Assembly (NCBI RefSeq): GCF_018122655.1
Contig: NZ_JAGRQC010000003.1
Location: forward strand, 434,001 to 498,000
Reading direction: 5' to 3'
Length of the DNA stretch: 64,000 bases
DNA from: Stakelama marina
GTDB taxonomy: Bacteria; Pseudomonadota; Alphaproteobacteria; Sphingomonadales; Sphingomonadaceae
The notes under the pieces are model-generated. The model made no database searches and was not told the DNA's origin. It saw only the letters and a program-made list of their open reading frames with translations. Position 1 is the stretch's first letter. Each line of letters opens with the position of its first letter. The position numbers and the translations under genes were made by a program. This document shows positions 21,135-31,024 of this stretch, one piece after another.

Positions 21135-22343
21135 ATGCAGAAAAGCGAGCCGCTTTCCATGCCCATTCCCGGGCATATCGATCCCGTGCCCGTGCCGCGC
21201 ACTCCCGCGGCGCGAGAAGACGGGCGTATCGACCTGGTCGGACTGTCGAAGGACGCGATCCGCACCGCGCTGGAGGGTGCGGGGATGGAGCCGCGCCAGG
21301 CCAAGCTCCGTTCGAAGCAGATCTGGCACTGGATCTACAATCGCGGCGCAACCGATTTCGCCAAGATGACCGACATCGCCAAGGCGCAGCATCCCTGGCT
21401 TGCCGAGCGGTTCGTGATCGGCCGGCCCGACATCGTCGAGGCGCAGGTTTCGACCGACGGGACGCGCAAATGGCTGCTCAAATCGCCCGACGGCCATGAT
21501 TACGAGATGGTGTTCATCCCCGATGCCGATCGCGGGACGCTGTGCGTGTCGAGCCAGGTCGGCTGCACGCTCAACTGCCGGTTCTGCCACACGGGCACGA
21601 TGCGGCTGGTGCGCAACCTGACGCCCGGCGAGATCGTCGGCCAGGTGATGCTCGCGCGCGATTCGCTCGGCGAATGGCCGTCGACGCCCGAGGGGCGGAT
21701 GCTCACCAACATCGTGATGATGGGGATGGGCGAGCCGCTGTATAATTTCGATTCGGTGCGCGACGCGCTGAAGGTCGTGATGGACGGCGATGGGCTTGCC
21801 CTGTCGAAGCGGCGCATCACGCTGTCGACCAGCGGCGTTGTGCCGATGATGGCGCGCTGCGGCGAGGAGATCGGCGTGAACCTGGCGGTGTCGCTCCATG
21901 CGGTGCGCAAGGAAGTGCGCGACGAGATCGTGCCGCTCAACCGCAAATACGGCATCGAGGAACTGCTGCAGGCGTGCGCCGACTATCCCGGCGCGAACAA
22001 TGCCCGGCGCATCACGTTCGAATATGTGATGCTGAAGGACAAGAATGACAGCGACGAGGATGCGCGCGAGCTCGTCAGGCTGATCCGCAAGTACCGGCTG
22101 CCGGCGAAGGTCAATCTGATCCCGTTCAACCCGTGGCCGGGCGCGCCCTATGACTGTTCGACGCCGGAGCGGATCAGGAGCTTTTCGAACATCGTGTTCG
22201 AAGGCGGCATCTCGGCCCCCGTCCGCACCCCGCGCGGGCGCGACATCGACGCCGCGTGCGGCCAGCTGAAGACCGCGGCGGAGAAGAAGAGCCGCGCCGA
22301 ACTCGACCGGCTGGCGGAAGAAAAGCAGGCCGCGCTGGGCTGA
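21135..22343 (+). CDS. rlmN: 23S rRNA/tRNA A2503/A37 methyltransferase RlmN
   Basis: A 402-residue radical-SAM enzyme that makes 2-methyladenosine. The iron-sulfur motif CTLNCRFC (CxxxCxxC) follows VSSQVGC. The N-terminal region has [15 protein letters not shown], and the conserved tail is [14 protein letters not shown], whose cysteine is the mechanistic second cysteine. The start at 21135 is a choice among three in-frame ATGs; 21159 ([14 protein letters not shown]) is nearly as good, while 21048 overlaps the upstream gene. It is likely co-transcribed with the two upstream genes. Confidence 0.95.
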   Translation: MQKSEPLSMPIPGHIDPVPVPRTPAAREDGRIDLVGLSKDAIRTALEGAGMEPRQAKLRSKQIWHWIYNRGATDFAKMTDIAKAQHPWLAERFVIGRPDIVEAQVSTDGTRKWLLKSPDGHDYEMVFIPDADRGTLCVSSQVGCTLNCRFCHTGTMRLVRNLTPGEIVGQVMLARDSLGEWPSTPEGRMLTNIVMMGMGEPLYNFDSVRDALKVVMDGDGLALSKRRITLSTSGVVPMMARCGEEIGVNLAVSLHAVRKEVRDEIVPLNRKYGIEELLQACADYPGANNARRITFEYVMLKDKNDSDEDARELVRLIRKYRLPAKVNLIPFNPWPGAPYDCSTPERIRSFSNIVFEGGISAPVRTPRGRDIDAACGQLKTAAEKKSRAELDRLAEEKQAALG

Positions 22344-22352
22344 GCCCGCATA

Positions 22353-22760
22353 TCATCGGTATTCGCGCGTCACATCCTGTTTCAGGCCGTGCAGCGCGAC
22401 GACCTGGCCGTGCCGGCAGATCGGCGCGGCCGACAGGCGCATCCAGCGCAGCGGGCTGCCGACCGGACGGATGCGCACATCGACGGTGAAGCCGCGCCGG
22501 TGCCGTATGGCGTGCGCGCGGAGCCGTTCCATCGCATCGCGCGAATCCTCGCAGTAAAGCGCCACCGCATCGGCGCGGCTGATCCGCTCGCCGCGGGGCA
22601 GGCCGAAAATATCATATACCTGGTCCGACCAGTCGAGCGCGTTGTCGGCAAGGTCGCAGGCCCATCGGCCGATGCCGACGCCATTATCGGGTGCGAGGCG
22701 GGCGGCCTGATCGATGAGCGGCCAGCTATGGTTCAGCGGCAATGGTTCGGTCGGTTGCAC
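22353..22760 (-). CDS. Stand-alone PAS-domain protein
   Basis: A 135-residue protein consisting almost entirely of one PAS fold: IGRWACDLADNALDWSDQVYD, then RGFTVDVRIRP and RWMRLSAAPICRHGQVVALHG. The last part matches the PAS-associated C-terminal strand. No kinase, cyclase or DNA-binding domain follows. It may act as a partner or sensor module or be an orphan remnant. It is convergent with rlmN and divergent from the TauE-like gene. Confidence 0.8.
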   Translation of the reverse strand: MQPTEPLPLNHSWPLIDQAARLAPDNGVGIGRWACDLADNALDWSDQVYDIFGLPRGERISRADAVALYCEDSRDAMERLRAHAIRHRRGFTVDVRIRPVGSPLRWMRLSAAPICRHGQVVALHGLKQDVTREYR

Positions 22761-22870
22761 CGGCGCCTTCCTTCGGTTGCGCGGCAGATTGCATCGCGAA
22801 CGGTTAAGGCGCGGTGCATGCGGCGGTGACCGCTATCGCTTTTGCGCGGCGGAGCACGTAAGGGGCGGCC

Positions 22871-23626
22871 ATGGACCTGCCCTCATTGCTCATCGCTGCC
22901 GCCGGCGGCTTTCTCGGCGGTGCGATGAACGCGCTGGCGGGCGGCGGATCGTTCGCGACCATGCCGACGCTGATCGGGCTGGGACTGCCGGCGACCTATG
23001 CCAATGCGACTTCCAATTTCTCGCTGTTGCCGGGAGCGGGGGCCAGTGCGCTGACCTTTCGCGACGAACTCGGCCCGATCGGAACCGCGCGTCCGGTGCA
23101 GCTCGCGGCGATCACCTTTGCCTGTGCGCTGGTCGGCAGCCTGCTGCTCGTCATCACTCCGACCGAGACGTTCGACGTCATCATTCCCTGGCTGCTGCTG
23201 CTCGCCTTCCTGATCCTGCTGTTCGGCAAGCGCGCCGCGGCCTGGCTGCACGACCGGGTGACGATCGGGCGGCGCAGCCTGTTCGTCGCGCAGGGGCTGC
23301 TCGGCATCTATGGCGGCTATTTCGGCGGCGGGATCGGGATGATGACGACCGCGCTCTACGGCCTGCTGGCGGGTGCGAGCCCGCGCGAGATGTTCGCGGT
23401 GCGCACGCTGATGCTGGCGGTCGCCAACACCGCCGCTGCGTTCGTCTTCATCGGGTTCGGCATGGTGCGCTGGTGGGCGTGCATTCCGATGCTGATCGGG
23501 GCGCTGGCAGGCGGATGGATCGCCGCCGCGCTCGGCAAGCGCGTGCCCGCGACGCCGATCCGCATCTGGACGCTGCTGTGGACCGGTGCGGTGACGGTGA
23601 TGTTCTTCTGGCGCGCCTACGCCTGA
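22871..23626 (+). CDS. TauE/SafE-type sulfite/organosulfur exporter
   Basis: A 251-residue polytopic membrane protein. The repeated family pattern is present: GGFLGGAMNALAGGGSFATMP near the start and GIYGGYFGGGIGMMTTALYG in the middle, each with the conserved glycines. Several hydrophobic helices span the length. The substrate is unresolved; members move sulfite, sulfoacetate or related anions. The stop overlaps the 3' end of the convergent DUF2254 gene by 10 bp. Confidence 0.9.
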   Translation: MDLPSLLIAAAGGFLGGAMNALAGGGSFATMPTLIGLGLPATYANATSNFSLLPGAGASALTFRDELGPIGTARPVQLAAITFACALVGSLLLVITPTETFDVIIPWLLLLAFLILLFGKRAAAWLHDRVTIGRRSLFVAQGLLGIYGGYFGGGIGMMTTALYGLLAGASPREMFAVRTLMLAVANTAAAFVFIGFGMVRWWACIPMLIGALAGGWIAAALGKRVPATPIRIWTLLWTGAVTVMFFWRAYA

Positions 23627-24879
23627 GCCGCGTTGCGGATCGCATCGCGGTCGGTGGCGGTTTCGGCATGGCCGAGCGCATGTTCGCGCAGGATGTCGAG
23701 ATGCTGCGCAATCAGTTCCGCCGCCGCCGGCTCGAGATCGCGTGCGAGAACGCGGCGATATACCTCGAGCAGCCGTGTCGCGACGGCGGGATAGGATGCC
23801 GCCGACTGGCGCAGCGCGTGGAGCGGGGCGTCGAACAACCCCCGGAACCGGTCGCCCCTCACCAGTACGCGTTCCGCGCCATCGTCGTCGTGTAGCCACA
23901 GCGCGCCCTGCGGCAGGCGGCCATGCGCGACCATCACCGGCCCCAGCGCATCGACACAGGCGCGTGCGGTGTAGAAATCGTTGACCGCCGCCGACAGTGC
24001 CCGCGCCGCGATTTCGACGAGCAGGCGGACGTAGAAGACGGCGCCTTGCGACGCGCTGCGGAAATCGCCGATCGCGAACGCCTCTACCGCATCGTCGCAC
24101 GCATGCCGGTCGCAGCCGATCGCGGTGGCGAGCAGGTCGCCTGCCATGACATGCGCGCCGACCTCGGTCTCGATACGGATCAACCCGCCGCCTTTCGCCG
24201 CGAGCCGCGTCAGCAGCGGCAGCGCGACGACCTCTACATAGCCTTCCTGCCGCGCGCGGATCGCGACACCCTTGTCCCAGTCGGGCGCACGGCCGGTTTC
24301 GACGGCGTCGTCGAACGGCTGAGCGTCGGCGGCGGCATCCTTGCCCAGCGCGGTGATCGCGGTGTCGATATGGATGGTGCGGCCAAGATCGTGAAGCGCA
24401 TAGGACAGCCAGCACAAGAGCGGCACCGTCGCCAGCGCGAGCGTCGTGATCGTCAGCCGCGCGGCCTGACCATGTTCGGGATCGACGGCGAGCAGCGCGA
24501 GGATCGCCCAGCTCAATCCGGCGAGGAGCAGCCCCAGCGTGATTCGCGTCGTTCGCCTGGAAATCCAGCGGTCGATCAGCCGCACGCCCAGATTTCCGGC
24601 CGCCAGCGTCAGCACCAGCAGGCTGATCGAGAAATAGAGCGTGACCAGCGCGCCGTAGATCGTGGCGAGCGCGCTCGCCAGCGTTTCGGCGGTATGGGCG
24701 GAGAAATCGAACGGCCAGCCGATCCGCGTCAGCGCCTGCGACGCACCGGTCGAATCGAGCCGCAGCAACAGCGCGACCAGCGGCAGGCTGGCGACCACCA
24801 TCGCCGTCGCCATGCCCCAATAGCTGCGCCACAACAGCGCCGCGATCCACCGTCTGGGCGATTGCGGATGCGACGCCAT
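23617..24879 (-). CDS. DUF2254 membrane protein
   Basis: A 420-residue predicted membrane protein. Four hydrophobic segments lie in the first 165 residues (AMVVASLPLVALLLRL, TIYGALVTLYFSISLLVL, LGLLLAGLSWAILALLAV, LALATVPLLCWLSYAL). A soluble C-terminal domain follows, carrying HDLGRTIHIDTAI and the family-typical VEIAARALSAAVNDFYTA. DUF2254 has no established function. It is followed on the same strand by little more than the flavin reductase start 8 bp upstream; the two may form one unit. Confidence 0.88.
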   Translation of the reverse strand: MASHPQSPRRWIAALLWRSYWGMATAMVVASLPLVALLLRLDSTGASQALTRIGWPFDFSAHTAETLASALATIYGALVTLYFSISLLVLTLAAGNLGVRLIDRWISRRTTRITLGLLLAGLSWAILALLAVDPEHGQAARLTITTLALATVPLLCWLSYALHDLGRTIHIDTAITALGKDAAADAQPFDDAVETGRAPDWDKGVAIRARQEGYVEVVALPLLTRLAAKGGGLIRIETEVGAHVMAGDLLATAIGCDRHACDDAVEAFAIGDFRSASQGAVFYVRLLVEIAARALSAAVNDFYTARACVDALGPVMVAHGRLPQGALWLHDDDGAERVLVRGDRFRGLFDAPLHALRQSAASYPAVATRLLEVYRRVLARDLEPAAAELIAQHLDILREHALGHAETATDRDAIRNAAQA

Positions 24880-24886
24880 CAGCGGA

Positions 24887-25492
24887 TCAGCCGGGCCGCC
24901 GCATCTGGAAGAATTCGCCCGGTTCGAAATAATCGCCCCAGCTTCCGCCGCGCAGGATCGGGCGGGCTCGGGCGGTCTGATAGATGCCGTTTTCGATCAT
25001 CGCGGTGTCGATGTGCACGCCGACGACCTCTCCCAGTACGAGCCAGGAATCGAGTTCGGCTCCCTTGGCATCGGTCAGGCGGACGATCTGCGATTTGACG
25101 CATTCGAACTGCACCGGGCTGGCGCCGACGCGCTGCGGCTTCACCAGTCGCGACGGTTCGGGGTCGAGCGCGGTGCTGTCGAACTCGTCGATCTTGTCAT
25201 CGGTCGAGGTCGCGTTCATCGCCTCTGCGAGGTCGCGCGTGGCGAGATTCCACACGAACTCGCCCGTGGCGTCGACATTGGCGACGCTGTCCTTCCACCC
25301 GACCGAGCAAAAGCCGATGATCGGCGGGCGATAATTGAACAGGTTGAAGAAGCTGTAGGGCGCAAGGTTGCGCTTGCCCTCTGCGCTGAGCGTCGACACC
25401 CAGCCGATCGGCCGCGGCGCGATGATCGCATTGGTCGGGTCGTGCGCGAGCCCGTGCCCGCCCGCGGGTTCGTAGAAGTGAAATTCAGCCAT
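24887..25492 (-). CDS. Flavin reductase-like domain protein
   Basis: A 201-residue FMN-binding split-barrel of the flavin reductase-like family. Conserved features are IIAPRPIGWVSTLSAEG, NLAPYSFFNLFNYRPP and EFVWNLAT, which shape the FMN site. Members reduce flavin or act as oxidoreductases of unknown substrate. The ATG at 25492 has a weak context but gives the usual N-terminus. Its stop is 8 bp from the DUF2254 start. Confidence 0.9.
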   Translation of the reverse strand: MAEFHFYEPAGGHGLAHDPTNAIIAPRPIGWVSTLSAEGKRNLAPYSFFNLFNYRPPIIGFCSVGWKDSVANVDATGEFVWNLATRDLAEAMNATSTDDKIDEFDSTALDPEPSRLVKPQRVGASPVQFECVKSQIVRLTDAKGAELDSWLVLGEVVGVHIDTAMIENGIYQTARARPILRGGSWGDYFEPGEFFQMRRPG

Positions 25493-25580
25493 CGCGTCGA
25501 TTGTGCCCCATCGTTCGTAGCTATCAAGTGCGAAAGCGTGAGAACGCTGGTATCACGGCGACGATCCATCGGAGACGACC

Positions 25581-26315
25581 ATGGCCGACAGCGGCGACCA
25601 TCCCCCCAGACGCAGCATCTGTCGCCACACGCTGGCGACGCGCATCTGGCACTGGGTCAATGCGGTCACGATCTTCATCATGATCGGCAGCGGGCTGATG
25701 ATCCTGAACGCGCATCCGCACCTGTACTGGGGCCATTACGGCGCCAATTTCGATACGCCCTGGATCGACCTGCCGCATTGGCCCGGATGGCTGACGATCC
25801 CGTCGAGCTACAACCTCGCGCTTGCCAGGCGCTGGCACCTGACCTTTGCGCTGGTGCTCGCCTTCGGGTTGCTGTTCTTCATGGTGGCGAGCCTTATCAA
25901 CCGGCATTTCCAGCGCGACCTGAGGTTGCGGCGAGCGGAAGTCGCGCCGCGCCACCTATGGGCCGACATCAAGGCGCATCTCGCCTTTCGTTTCTCAGAC
26001 CCCGACCGTCCGGGTGCGTATAACACGCTGCAAAAGCTTAGCTATGTCGCGGTGATCTTCGTCCTCATCCCGGTGATGATCCTGAGCGGCCTTACCATGT
26101 CGCCGGGCATGGATGCGGCATGGCCGTGGCTGATCGACCTGTTCGGCGGGCGGCAGTCCGCGCGCTCGGTCCATTTCATCGCCGCTGCGCTTATCGCCGG
26201 TTTCGTCACCGTCCATCTCGCGCTCGTGATCCTTGCCGGCGTGTGGAACGAGCTGCGTTCGATGATTACCGGGCGCTGGGAGGTCGAGGACGCGGATCGG
26301 GGAGAGGCGGCATGA
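25581..26315 (+). CDS. Cytochrome b (HydC/FdnI-like di-heme membrane subunit)
   Basis: A 244-residue b-type cytochrome with four hydrophobic helices. Candidate heme-ligand histidines occur in the helices: TRIWHWVNAVTIF, ARRWHLTFALVL, SARSVHFIAAALIAG and FVTVHLALVIL. The helical pattern and lengths fit the formate-dehydrogenase/hydrogenase gamma-subunit type rather than quinol-oxidising bc1. The stop overlaps the ATG of the following molybdoenzyme gene (ATGA), so the two probably form an electron-transfer pair. Confidence 0.9.
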   Translation: MADSGDHPPRRSICRHTLATRIWHWVNAVTIFIMIGSGLMILNAHPHLYWGHYGANFDTPWIDLPHWPGWLTIPSSYNLALARRWHLTFALVLAFGLLFFMVASLINRHFQRDLRLRRAEVAPRHLWADIKAHLAFRFSDPDRPGAYNTLQKLSYVAVIFVLIPVMILSGLTMSPGMDAAWPWLIDLFGGRQSARSVHFIAAALIAGFVTVHLALVILAGVWNELRSMITGRWEVEDADRGEAA

Positions 26316-27073
26316 GCAGGTTTTTGACCCGCCGCGCGGCGCTCACCGGGCTGGCGGTCGGCGCGGGCGGGCTGCTGACGGGATGCGACAAGCTGGGCAA
26401 CGAAGGCCCGGTGCGCAAATTCATCTTCAAGGGCGACGGCTGGAACCGCGGCTTGCAACGCCTGATTACCAGCCGCGACGCGCTGGCGCCCGAATTCCGG
26501 CCCGACCAGATGTCGCCGATCTTTCGTTCCAACGGCACGCGCAATCCGAATACGCAAAGCTACAACGCCCATGCCGCAGCGGATTTTTCCACCTGGCGGC
26601 TAAAGATCGACGGGCGCGTCGCGCGACCGCTTTCGCTGTCGATGGCGCAGTTGCGCTCGCTTCCGGCACGCAGCCAGATCACGCGCCACGATTGTGTCGA
26701 GGGATGGAGTGCGATCGGCAAGTGGACCGGCCCGCGGCTCGGCCCGCTGCTTCGCCATGCCGGGCTGCGCGACGATGCGCGCTACATCGTCTTTCACTGC
26801 GCCGACCGGTTTGGCGGCACGCCCTATTACGAGTCGATCGATCTGGTCGATGCGTTTCATCCGCAGACGATCCTCGCCTGGGCGATGAACGACCATGTGC
26901 TGAGCGTACCGCACGGTGCCCCCGTCCGGCTGCGCGTCGAACGGCAACTGGGATACAAGCACGCCAAATATGTCGAACGCATCGAAGCCGTAGCGTCGCT
27001 CGACGATATCGGTCGCGGGCAGGGCGGCTATTGGGAAGATGTCGCCGACTATGACTGGTATGCCGGTATCTGA
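26312..27073 (+). CDS. Exported sulfite-oxidase-fold molybdoenzyme (lipoprotein)
   Basis: A 253-residue molybdopterin-binding protein of the sulfite oxidase / MsrP-like fold. The N-terminus MSRFLTRRAALTGLAVGA ends in GLLTGC, combining a twin-arginine motif with a lipobox, so Tat export and lipidation are likely. The conserved RHDCVEGWSAIGKWTG supplies the cysteine ligand to Mo. Its start overlaps the cytochrome b stop (ATGA), the probable redox partner. MsrP repairs methionine sulfoxide in the periplasm, but this protein is not a clear MsrP orthologue and the substrate is open. Confidence 0.9.
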   Translation: MSRFLTRRAALTGLAVGAGGLLTGCDKLGNEGPVRKFIFKGDGWNRGLQRLITSRDALAPEFRPDQMSPIFRSNGTRNPNTQSYNAHAAADFSTWRLKIDGRVARPLSLSMAQLRSLPARSQITRHDCVEGWSAIGKWTGPRLGPLLRHAGLRDDARYIVFHCADRFGGTPYYESIDLVDAFHPQTILAWAMNDHVLSVPHGAPVRLRVERQLGYKHAKYVERIEAVASLDDIGRGQGGYWEDVADYDWYAGI

Positions 27074-27122
27074 TTGAAACTTTTGCTTGGCGACTCGTGC
27101 GTTGGTTCGGTAACGGACCTTT

Positions 27123-28394
27123 ATGGCTCTGATCGACCGGTTTTTTGAACGTGCCGTCAAACGCGGCGAACTCACCATCATCTATCCGAACGGGCGAAAG
27201 CGCAGCTTCGGCAAGCCCGATCCGGACCTGCCCCCGGTCACGCTGAAATTCGCCGATCGCAAGATTTTCGCCGAGATCGTCCGCGACCCCAGCCTTGGCG
27301 CTGCCGAAACCTATATGGAGGGGCGGCTGACCGTCGAGCAGGGCGATATTCGCGACGCGCTGATGCTCGTCCAGGCGAACAATCGCTGGGAAGATTATAA
27401 CGGCAGTCTGGACCCCAATCTGCCGCGCAGGGTGTGGAACGGGATCATCCACCGGCTCGACCGATATAACATGGCGCGTCAGTCGAAGAAGAACGTCGCG
27501 CACCATTACGATCTTTCGGATCGGCTCTACGACCTCTTCCTCGACGCCGACCGGCAATATAGCTGCGCGTACTGGACCGATCCCGACGGCGAGACGCTCG
27601 AACAGGCGCAGCTCGACAAGAAGGCGCATATCGCCGCCAAGCTGGCGCTCGAACCCGGGATGCGCGTGCTCGACATCGGCTGTGGCTGGGGCGGGATGGC
27701 GCTCTATCTGCACGAGAAATTCGGTGTCGACGTGTGCGGCATCACGCTGTCCGAGGAACAGGTCAAGGTCGCGCGGCGGCGTGCCGAACAGGCCGGCGTC
27801 GATGGCCATGTCCGTTTCGAGCTGATCGACTATCGCGAGCTGGAAGGGCAGTTCGACCGGATCGTGTCGGTCGGCATGTTCGAACATGTCGGTCCGCCGC
27901 AATACCGCACCTTTTTCCGCAAGTGCCACGAACTGCTGACGCCCGAAGGCGTGATGCTCGTCCATACGATCGGGCGGATGGGCGGCCCCGGCGTGACCGA
28001 CGATTTCACCGCCAAATACATCTTCCCCGGCGGCTATATCCCCGCGATGTCGGAAATGATCAGCGCGAACGAGGGCAACCGGCTGATGGTCACCGATATC
28101 GAGGTGCTGCGCAAACACTACGCCTATACGCTGCGCGAATGGTACAAGCGCACCGTCGCGGCGAAGGATGCCATCGTCGAGATGTATGACGAGCGCTTCT
28201 ACCGCATGTGGCTTTACTATCTGGCAGGGTCGGAGACGAGCTTCCTGCACGGCGGGCTGGTCAACTTTCAGGTCCAGTACGCCCGATCGCGCGACACGCT
28301 GCCGATCACGCGCGATTACATGCTCGAGGTCGAACGCAAGCTCGCTGCGTCGCCCGACAGCGGTGCGCACGCCTCGATCAAGGTCGAGGGCTGA
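27123..28394 (+). CDS. cfa: Cyclopropane-fatty-acyl-phospholipid synthase
   Basis: A 423-residue SAM-dependent methyltransferase that adds a methylene to unsaturated membrane phospholipid chains. The N-terminal lipid-binding region is followed by VAHHYDLSDRLYDLFLD and the SAM motif RVLDIGCGWGGMALYL. GMFEHVG (bicarbonate/acid site) and the QFQ/VQYARSRD tail typical of Cfa also appear. The length is slightly above the E. coli enzyme. The about 50-bp upstream gap contains a possible EcfG-type promoter (27076-27103). Confidence 0.95.
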   Translation: MALIDRFFERAVKRGELTIIYPNGRKRSFGKPDPDLPPVTLKFADRKIFAEIVRDPSLGAAETYMEGRLTVEQGDIRDALMLVQANNRWEDYNGSLDPNLPRRVWNGIIHRLDRYNMARQSKKNVAHHYDLSDRLYDLFLDADRQYSCAYWTDPDGETLEQAQLDKKAHIAAKLALEPGMRVLDIGCGWGGMALYLHEKFGVDVCGITLSEEQVKVARRRAEQAGVDGHVRFELIDYRELEGQFDRIVSVGMFEHVGPPQYRTFFRKCHELLTPEGVMLVHTIGRMGGPGVTDDFTAKYIFPGGYIPAMSEMISANEGNRLMVTDIEVLRKHYAYTLREWYKRTVAAKDAIVEMYDERFYRMWLYYLAGSETSFLHGGLVNFQVQYARSRDTLPITRDYMLEVERKLAASPDSGAHASIKVEG

Positions 28395-28425
28395 CGCCCA
28401 CCGCCAATCCGGCTAGGCGCGGCGG

Positions 28426-29763
28426 ATGAGCGACCTCGTCCTCACCCGCCGTTCGATCTTCGATCAGGCATGGCCGATCATGCTCGGTCAGGCGACGGTG
28501 CCGCTGGTCGGCATCGCCGACACCGTGGTGATCGGGCGCACCGGCGACGCCGCCGCGCTGGCCGGCGTCGCGCTCGGCACGACGATCATCAACTTCGTGT
28601 TCTGGACCTTCGGCTTCCTGCGCATGGGGATGACCGGCATGACCGCGCAGGCCAAGGGCGCAGGCGACGAGGCGGAAGTGCGCGCGATGCTGGTGCGCGG
28701 GCTGTTGCTGGGTACGCTGATCGGGGTGCTGCTGTTCGCGCTGCAGATCGCGATCATTCCCGCCGCCTTCGCAGTGCTGGCGGGTGGCGAAGCGCTCGAC
28801 GCGGCAGCCAGGGGCTATGTTTCAGCGCGCTTCTTCGGGGCGCCGGCGGGGCTGGCGGTCTATGCGCTGGTCGGCTGGTTTCTGGGGCTGGGGCGGACGC
28901 GGGCGGCGCTGGTGCTGCAGGTCGCGATGAACTGCATCAACATCGTCGCCGACATCGCGTTCGTCTGGCATTTCGGCATGGGTGCGGCGGGCGTCGGATA
29001 TGGCACCGCGATCGCCGAATGGTCGGCGCTCGTCATCGGTAGCGGCATCGCGCTGTCGGTGCTGGGGCCGGGCGCGCTTTCCGCGATCCGCGCGCAGGGT
29101 CGCGCGCTGATCGACCGCGAGGCGCTGCGGCGGCTGTTCGCGGTCAATGCCGACATCATGATCCGCACGATCGCGCTGCTCGCCACCTTTGCCTGGTTCG
29201 CCAATGCCGGCGCGCGGCTCGGCACCGTGCCGCTTGCCGCCAACCATGTGTTGATGCAGTTCGTCAGCGTCTCCGCCTTCGTGCTCGACGGTTTCGCCTT
29301 CACCGCCGAATCGCGCATCGGCATCGCCATCGGCAAGCGTTCGCGCCCCGATTTTCTGCGCGCCTTTCGCCTGACCGGCGAGTTCACCGCGATTGCCGGG
29401 CTGTGCTTCGCACTGGGCATCTGGCTGGCGGGTCCGTCGCTGATCGCCGTCATCACCGATAACGCACAGGTTCGCGCGGCGGCGGGCGCATTGCTCGTGT
29501 GGACCGCGCTGGTGCCGCTGATCGGTGCGCCTGCCTGGCTGTTCGACGGCATCTTCATCGGTGCGACGCGCGGACGTGCGCTGCGCAACGCCGCGCTGGC
29601 GGCGACCGCGCTCTATATCGGCACCGACCTGCTGATGCGGCCATGGGGTGCGACGGGCGTGTGGATCGCGCTCCTTGCCAGCTATGTCTGGCGTGCGCTG
29701 GCGCTCGGCGCCTATCTGCCGGGTCTCACGCGAAGCATTGCGGAAAGCCCGCGACGCGCATAG
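28426..29763 (+). CDS. MATE family efflux transporter (DinF-like)
   Basis: A 445-residue multidrug/toxin extrusion protein with about 12 hydrophobic segments. Family landmarks include FDQAWPIMLGQATVPLVGIADTVVIGRTGDAA at the start, LTANxxL-like helix pairs, and the GQ/AMGxG-type stretches in each half. It uses a Na+ or H+ gradient, but neither coupling ion nor substrate can be read. It follows cfa by about 30 bp on the same strand, so read-through is possible. Confidence 0.92.
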   Translation: MSDLVLTRRSIFDQAWPIMLGQATVPLVGIADTVVIGRTGDAAALAGVALGTTIINFVFWTFGFLRMGMTGMTAQAKGAGDEAEVRAMLVRGLLLGTLIGVLLFALQIAIIPAAFAVLAGGEALDAAARGYVSARFFGAPAGLAVYALVGWFLGLGRTRAALVLQVAMNCINIVADIAFVWHFGMGAAGVGYGTAIAEWSALVIGSGIALSVLGPGALSAIRAQGRALIDREALRRLFAVNADIMIRTIALLATFAWFANAGARLGTVPLAANHVLMQFVSVSAFVLDGFAFTAESRIGIAIGKRSRPDFLRAFRLTGEFTAIAGLCFALGIWLAGPSLIAVITDNAQVRAAAGALLVWTALVPLIGAPAWLFDGIFIGATRGRALRNAALAATALYIGTDLLMRPWGATGVWIALLASYVWRALALGAYLPGLTRSIAESPRRA

Positions 29764-29802
29764 AGCGCGGCACCGTTCCTACCTGCCGTTTGGAGATTGC
29801 TG

Positions 29803-31020
29803 ATGGCCGACAAGATCAACCGCGTTGTGCTCGCCTATTCGGGTGGCCTCGACACGAGCGTGATCCTGAAATGGCTGCAGACCGAATATGGCTGCGAGGT
29901 CGTAACCTTCACCGCCGATCTCGGCCAGGGCGAGGAACTCGAACCTGCGCGCAGGAAGGCCGAAGCCGCGGGGGTGAAGCCCGAACATATCTTCATCGAC
30001 GATCTGCGCGAGGAATTCGTCAGCGACTTCGTCTTCCCGATGATGCGCGCCAACGCGCTGTACGAGGGGCTGTACCTGCTCGGCACGTCGATCGCGCGGC
30101 CGCTTATTTCCAAGCGGCTGATCGAGATCGCCGAGGAAGTCGGCGCGGACGCCGTCGCGCACGGCGCGACAGGCAAGGGCAACGACCAGGTTCGCTTCGA
30201 ACTGTCGGCCTATGCGCTCAACCCCGATATCAAGGTCATCGCGCCGTGGCGCGAATGGGATCTGAACAGCCGCACCGCGCTGATCGACTTCGCCGAAAAG
30301 CACCAGATTCAGGTGCCCAAGGACAAGCGCGGCGAAAGCCCGTTCTCGACCGATGCGAACCTCCTCCACACCAGCAGCGAGGGCAAGGTTCTGGAGGATC
30401 CGTGGGAGGAAGTTCCCGATTACGTCTTCTCGCGCACGGTGAATCCGGAGGACGCGCCCGACGAGCCCGAAGTCATCACGATCGATTTCGAAAAGGGCGA
30501 CGGCGTCGCGCTGAACGGCAAGGCGATGAGCCCGGCGACGCTGCTCGCCGCGCTGAACGACCTCGGCCGCAAGCACGGCATCGGCCGGCTCGATCTGGTC
30601 GAGAACCGCTTCGTCGGCATGAAGTCGCGGGGCATGTACGAGACGCCCGGCGGCACGATCTATCACGCCGCACACCGCGCGATCGAACAGATCACGCTCG
30701 ACCGCGGTGCGGCGCACCTGAAGGACGAGCTGATGCCGCGCTATGCCGAGCTGATCTATAACGGATTCTGGTACGCGCCCGAGCGCGAGATGCTGCAGGC
30801 GGCGATCGACCACAGCCAGGAAAAGGTCGACGGCACGGTGCGGATGAAGCTCTACAAGGGCGGCGTCCACATCATCGGCCGCAAGTCGCCGAACACGCTC
30901 TACAGCGAAAAGGTCGTGACGTTCGAGGACGACGAGGGCGCGTATGACCAGCGCGACGCGGCGGGCTTCATCAAGCTCAACGCGCTGCGGCTGCGCCTGC
31001 TGGGACGCCGCGACCGGTAG
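29803..31020 (+). CDS. argG: Argininosuccinate synthase
   Basis: A 405-residue enzyme of arginine biosynthesis that joins citrulline and aspartate with ATP. The PP-loop [16 protein letters not shown] is at the N-terminus. [31 protein letters not shown] and the C-terminal [18 protein letters not shown] are conserved. The ATG at 29803 is preceded by TGGAG. It is monocistronic or the last gene before the accessory glycosyltransferase region. Confidence 0.97.
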   Translation: MADKINRVVLAYSGGLDTSVILKWLQTEYGCEVVTFTADLGQGEELEPARRKAEAAGVKPEHIFIDDLREEFVSDFVFPMMRANALYEGLYLLGTSIARPLISKRLIEIAEEVGADAVAHGATGKGNDQVRFELSAYALNPDIKVIAPWREWDLNSRTALIDFAEKHQIQVPKDKRGESPFSTDANLLHTSSEGKVLEDPWEEVPDYVFSRTVNPEDAPDEPEVITIDFEKGDGVALNGKAMSPATLLAALNDLGRKHGIGRLDLVENRFVGMKSRGMYETPGGTIYHAAHRAIEQITLDRGAAHLKDELMPRYAELIYNGFWYAPEREMLQAAIDHSQEKVDGTVRMKLYKGGVHIIGRKSPNTLYSEKVVTFEDDEGAYDQRDAAGFIKLNALRLRLLGRRDR

Positions 31021-31024
31021 GGCG

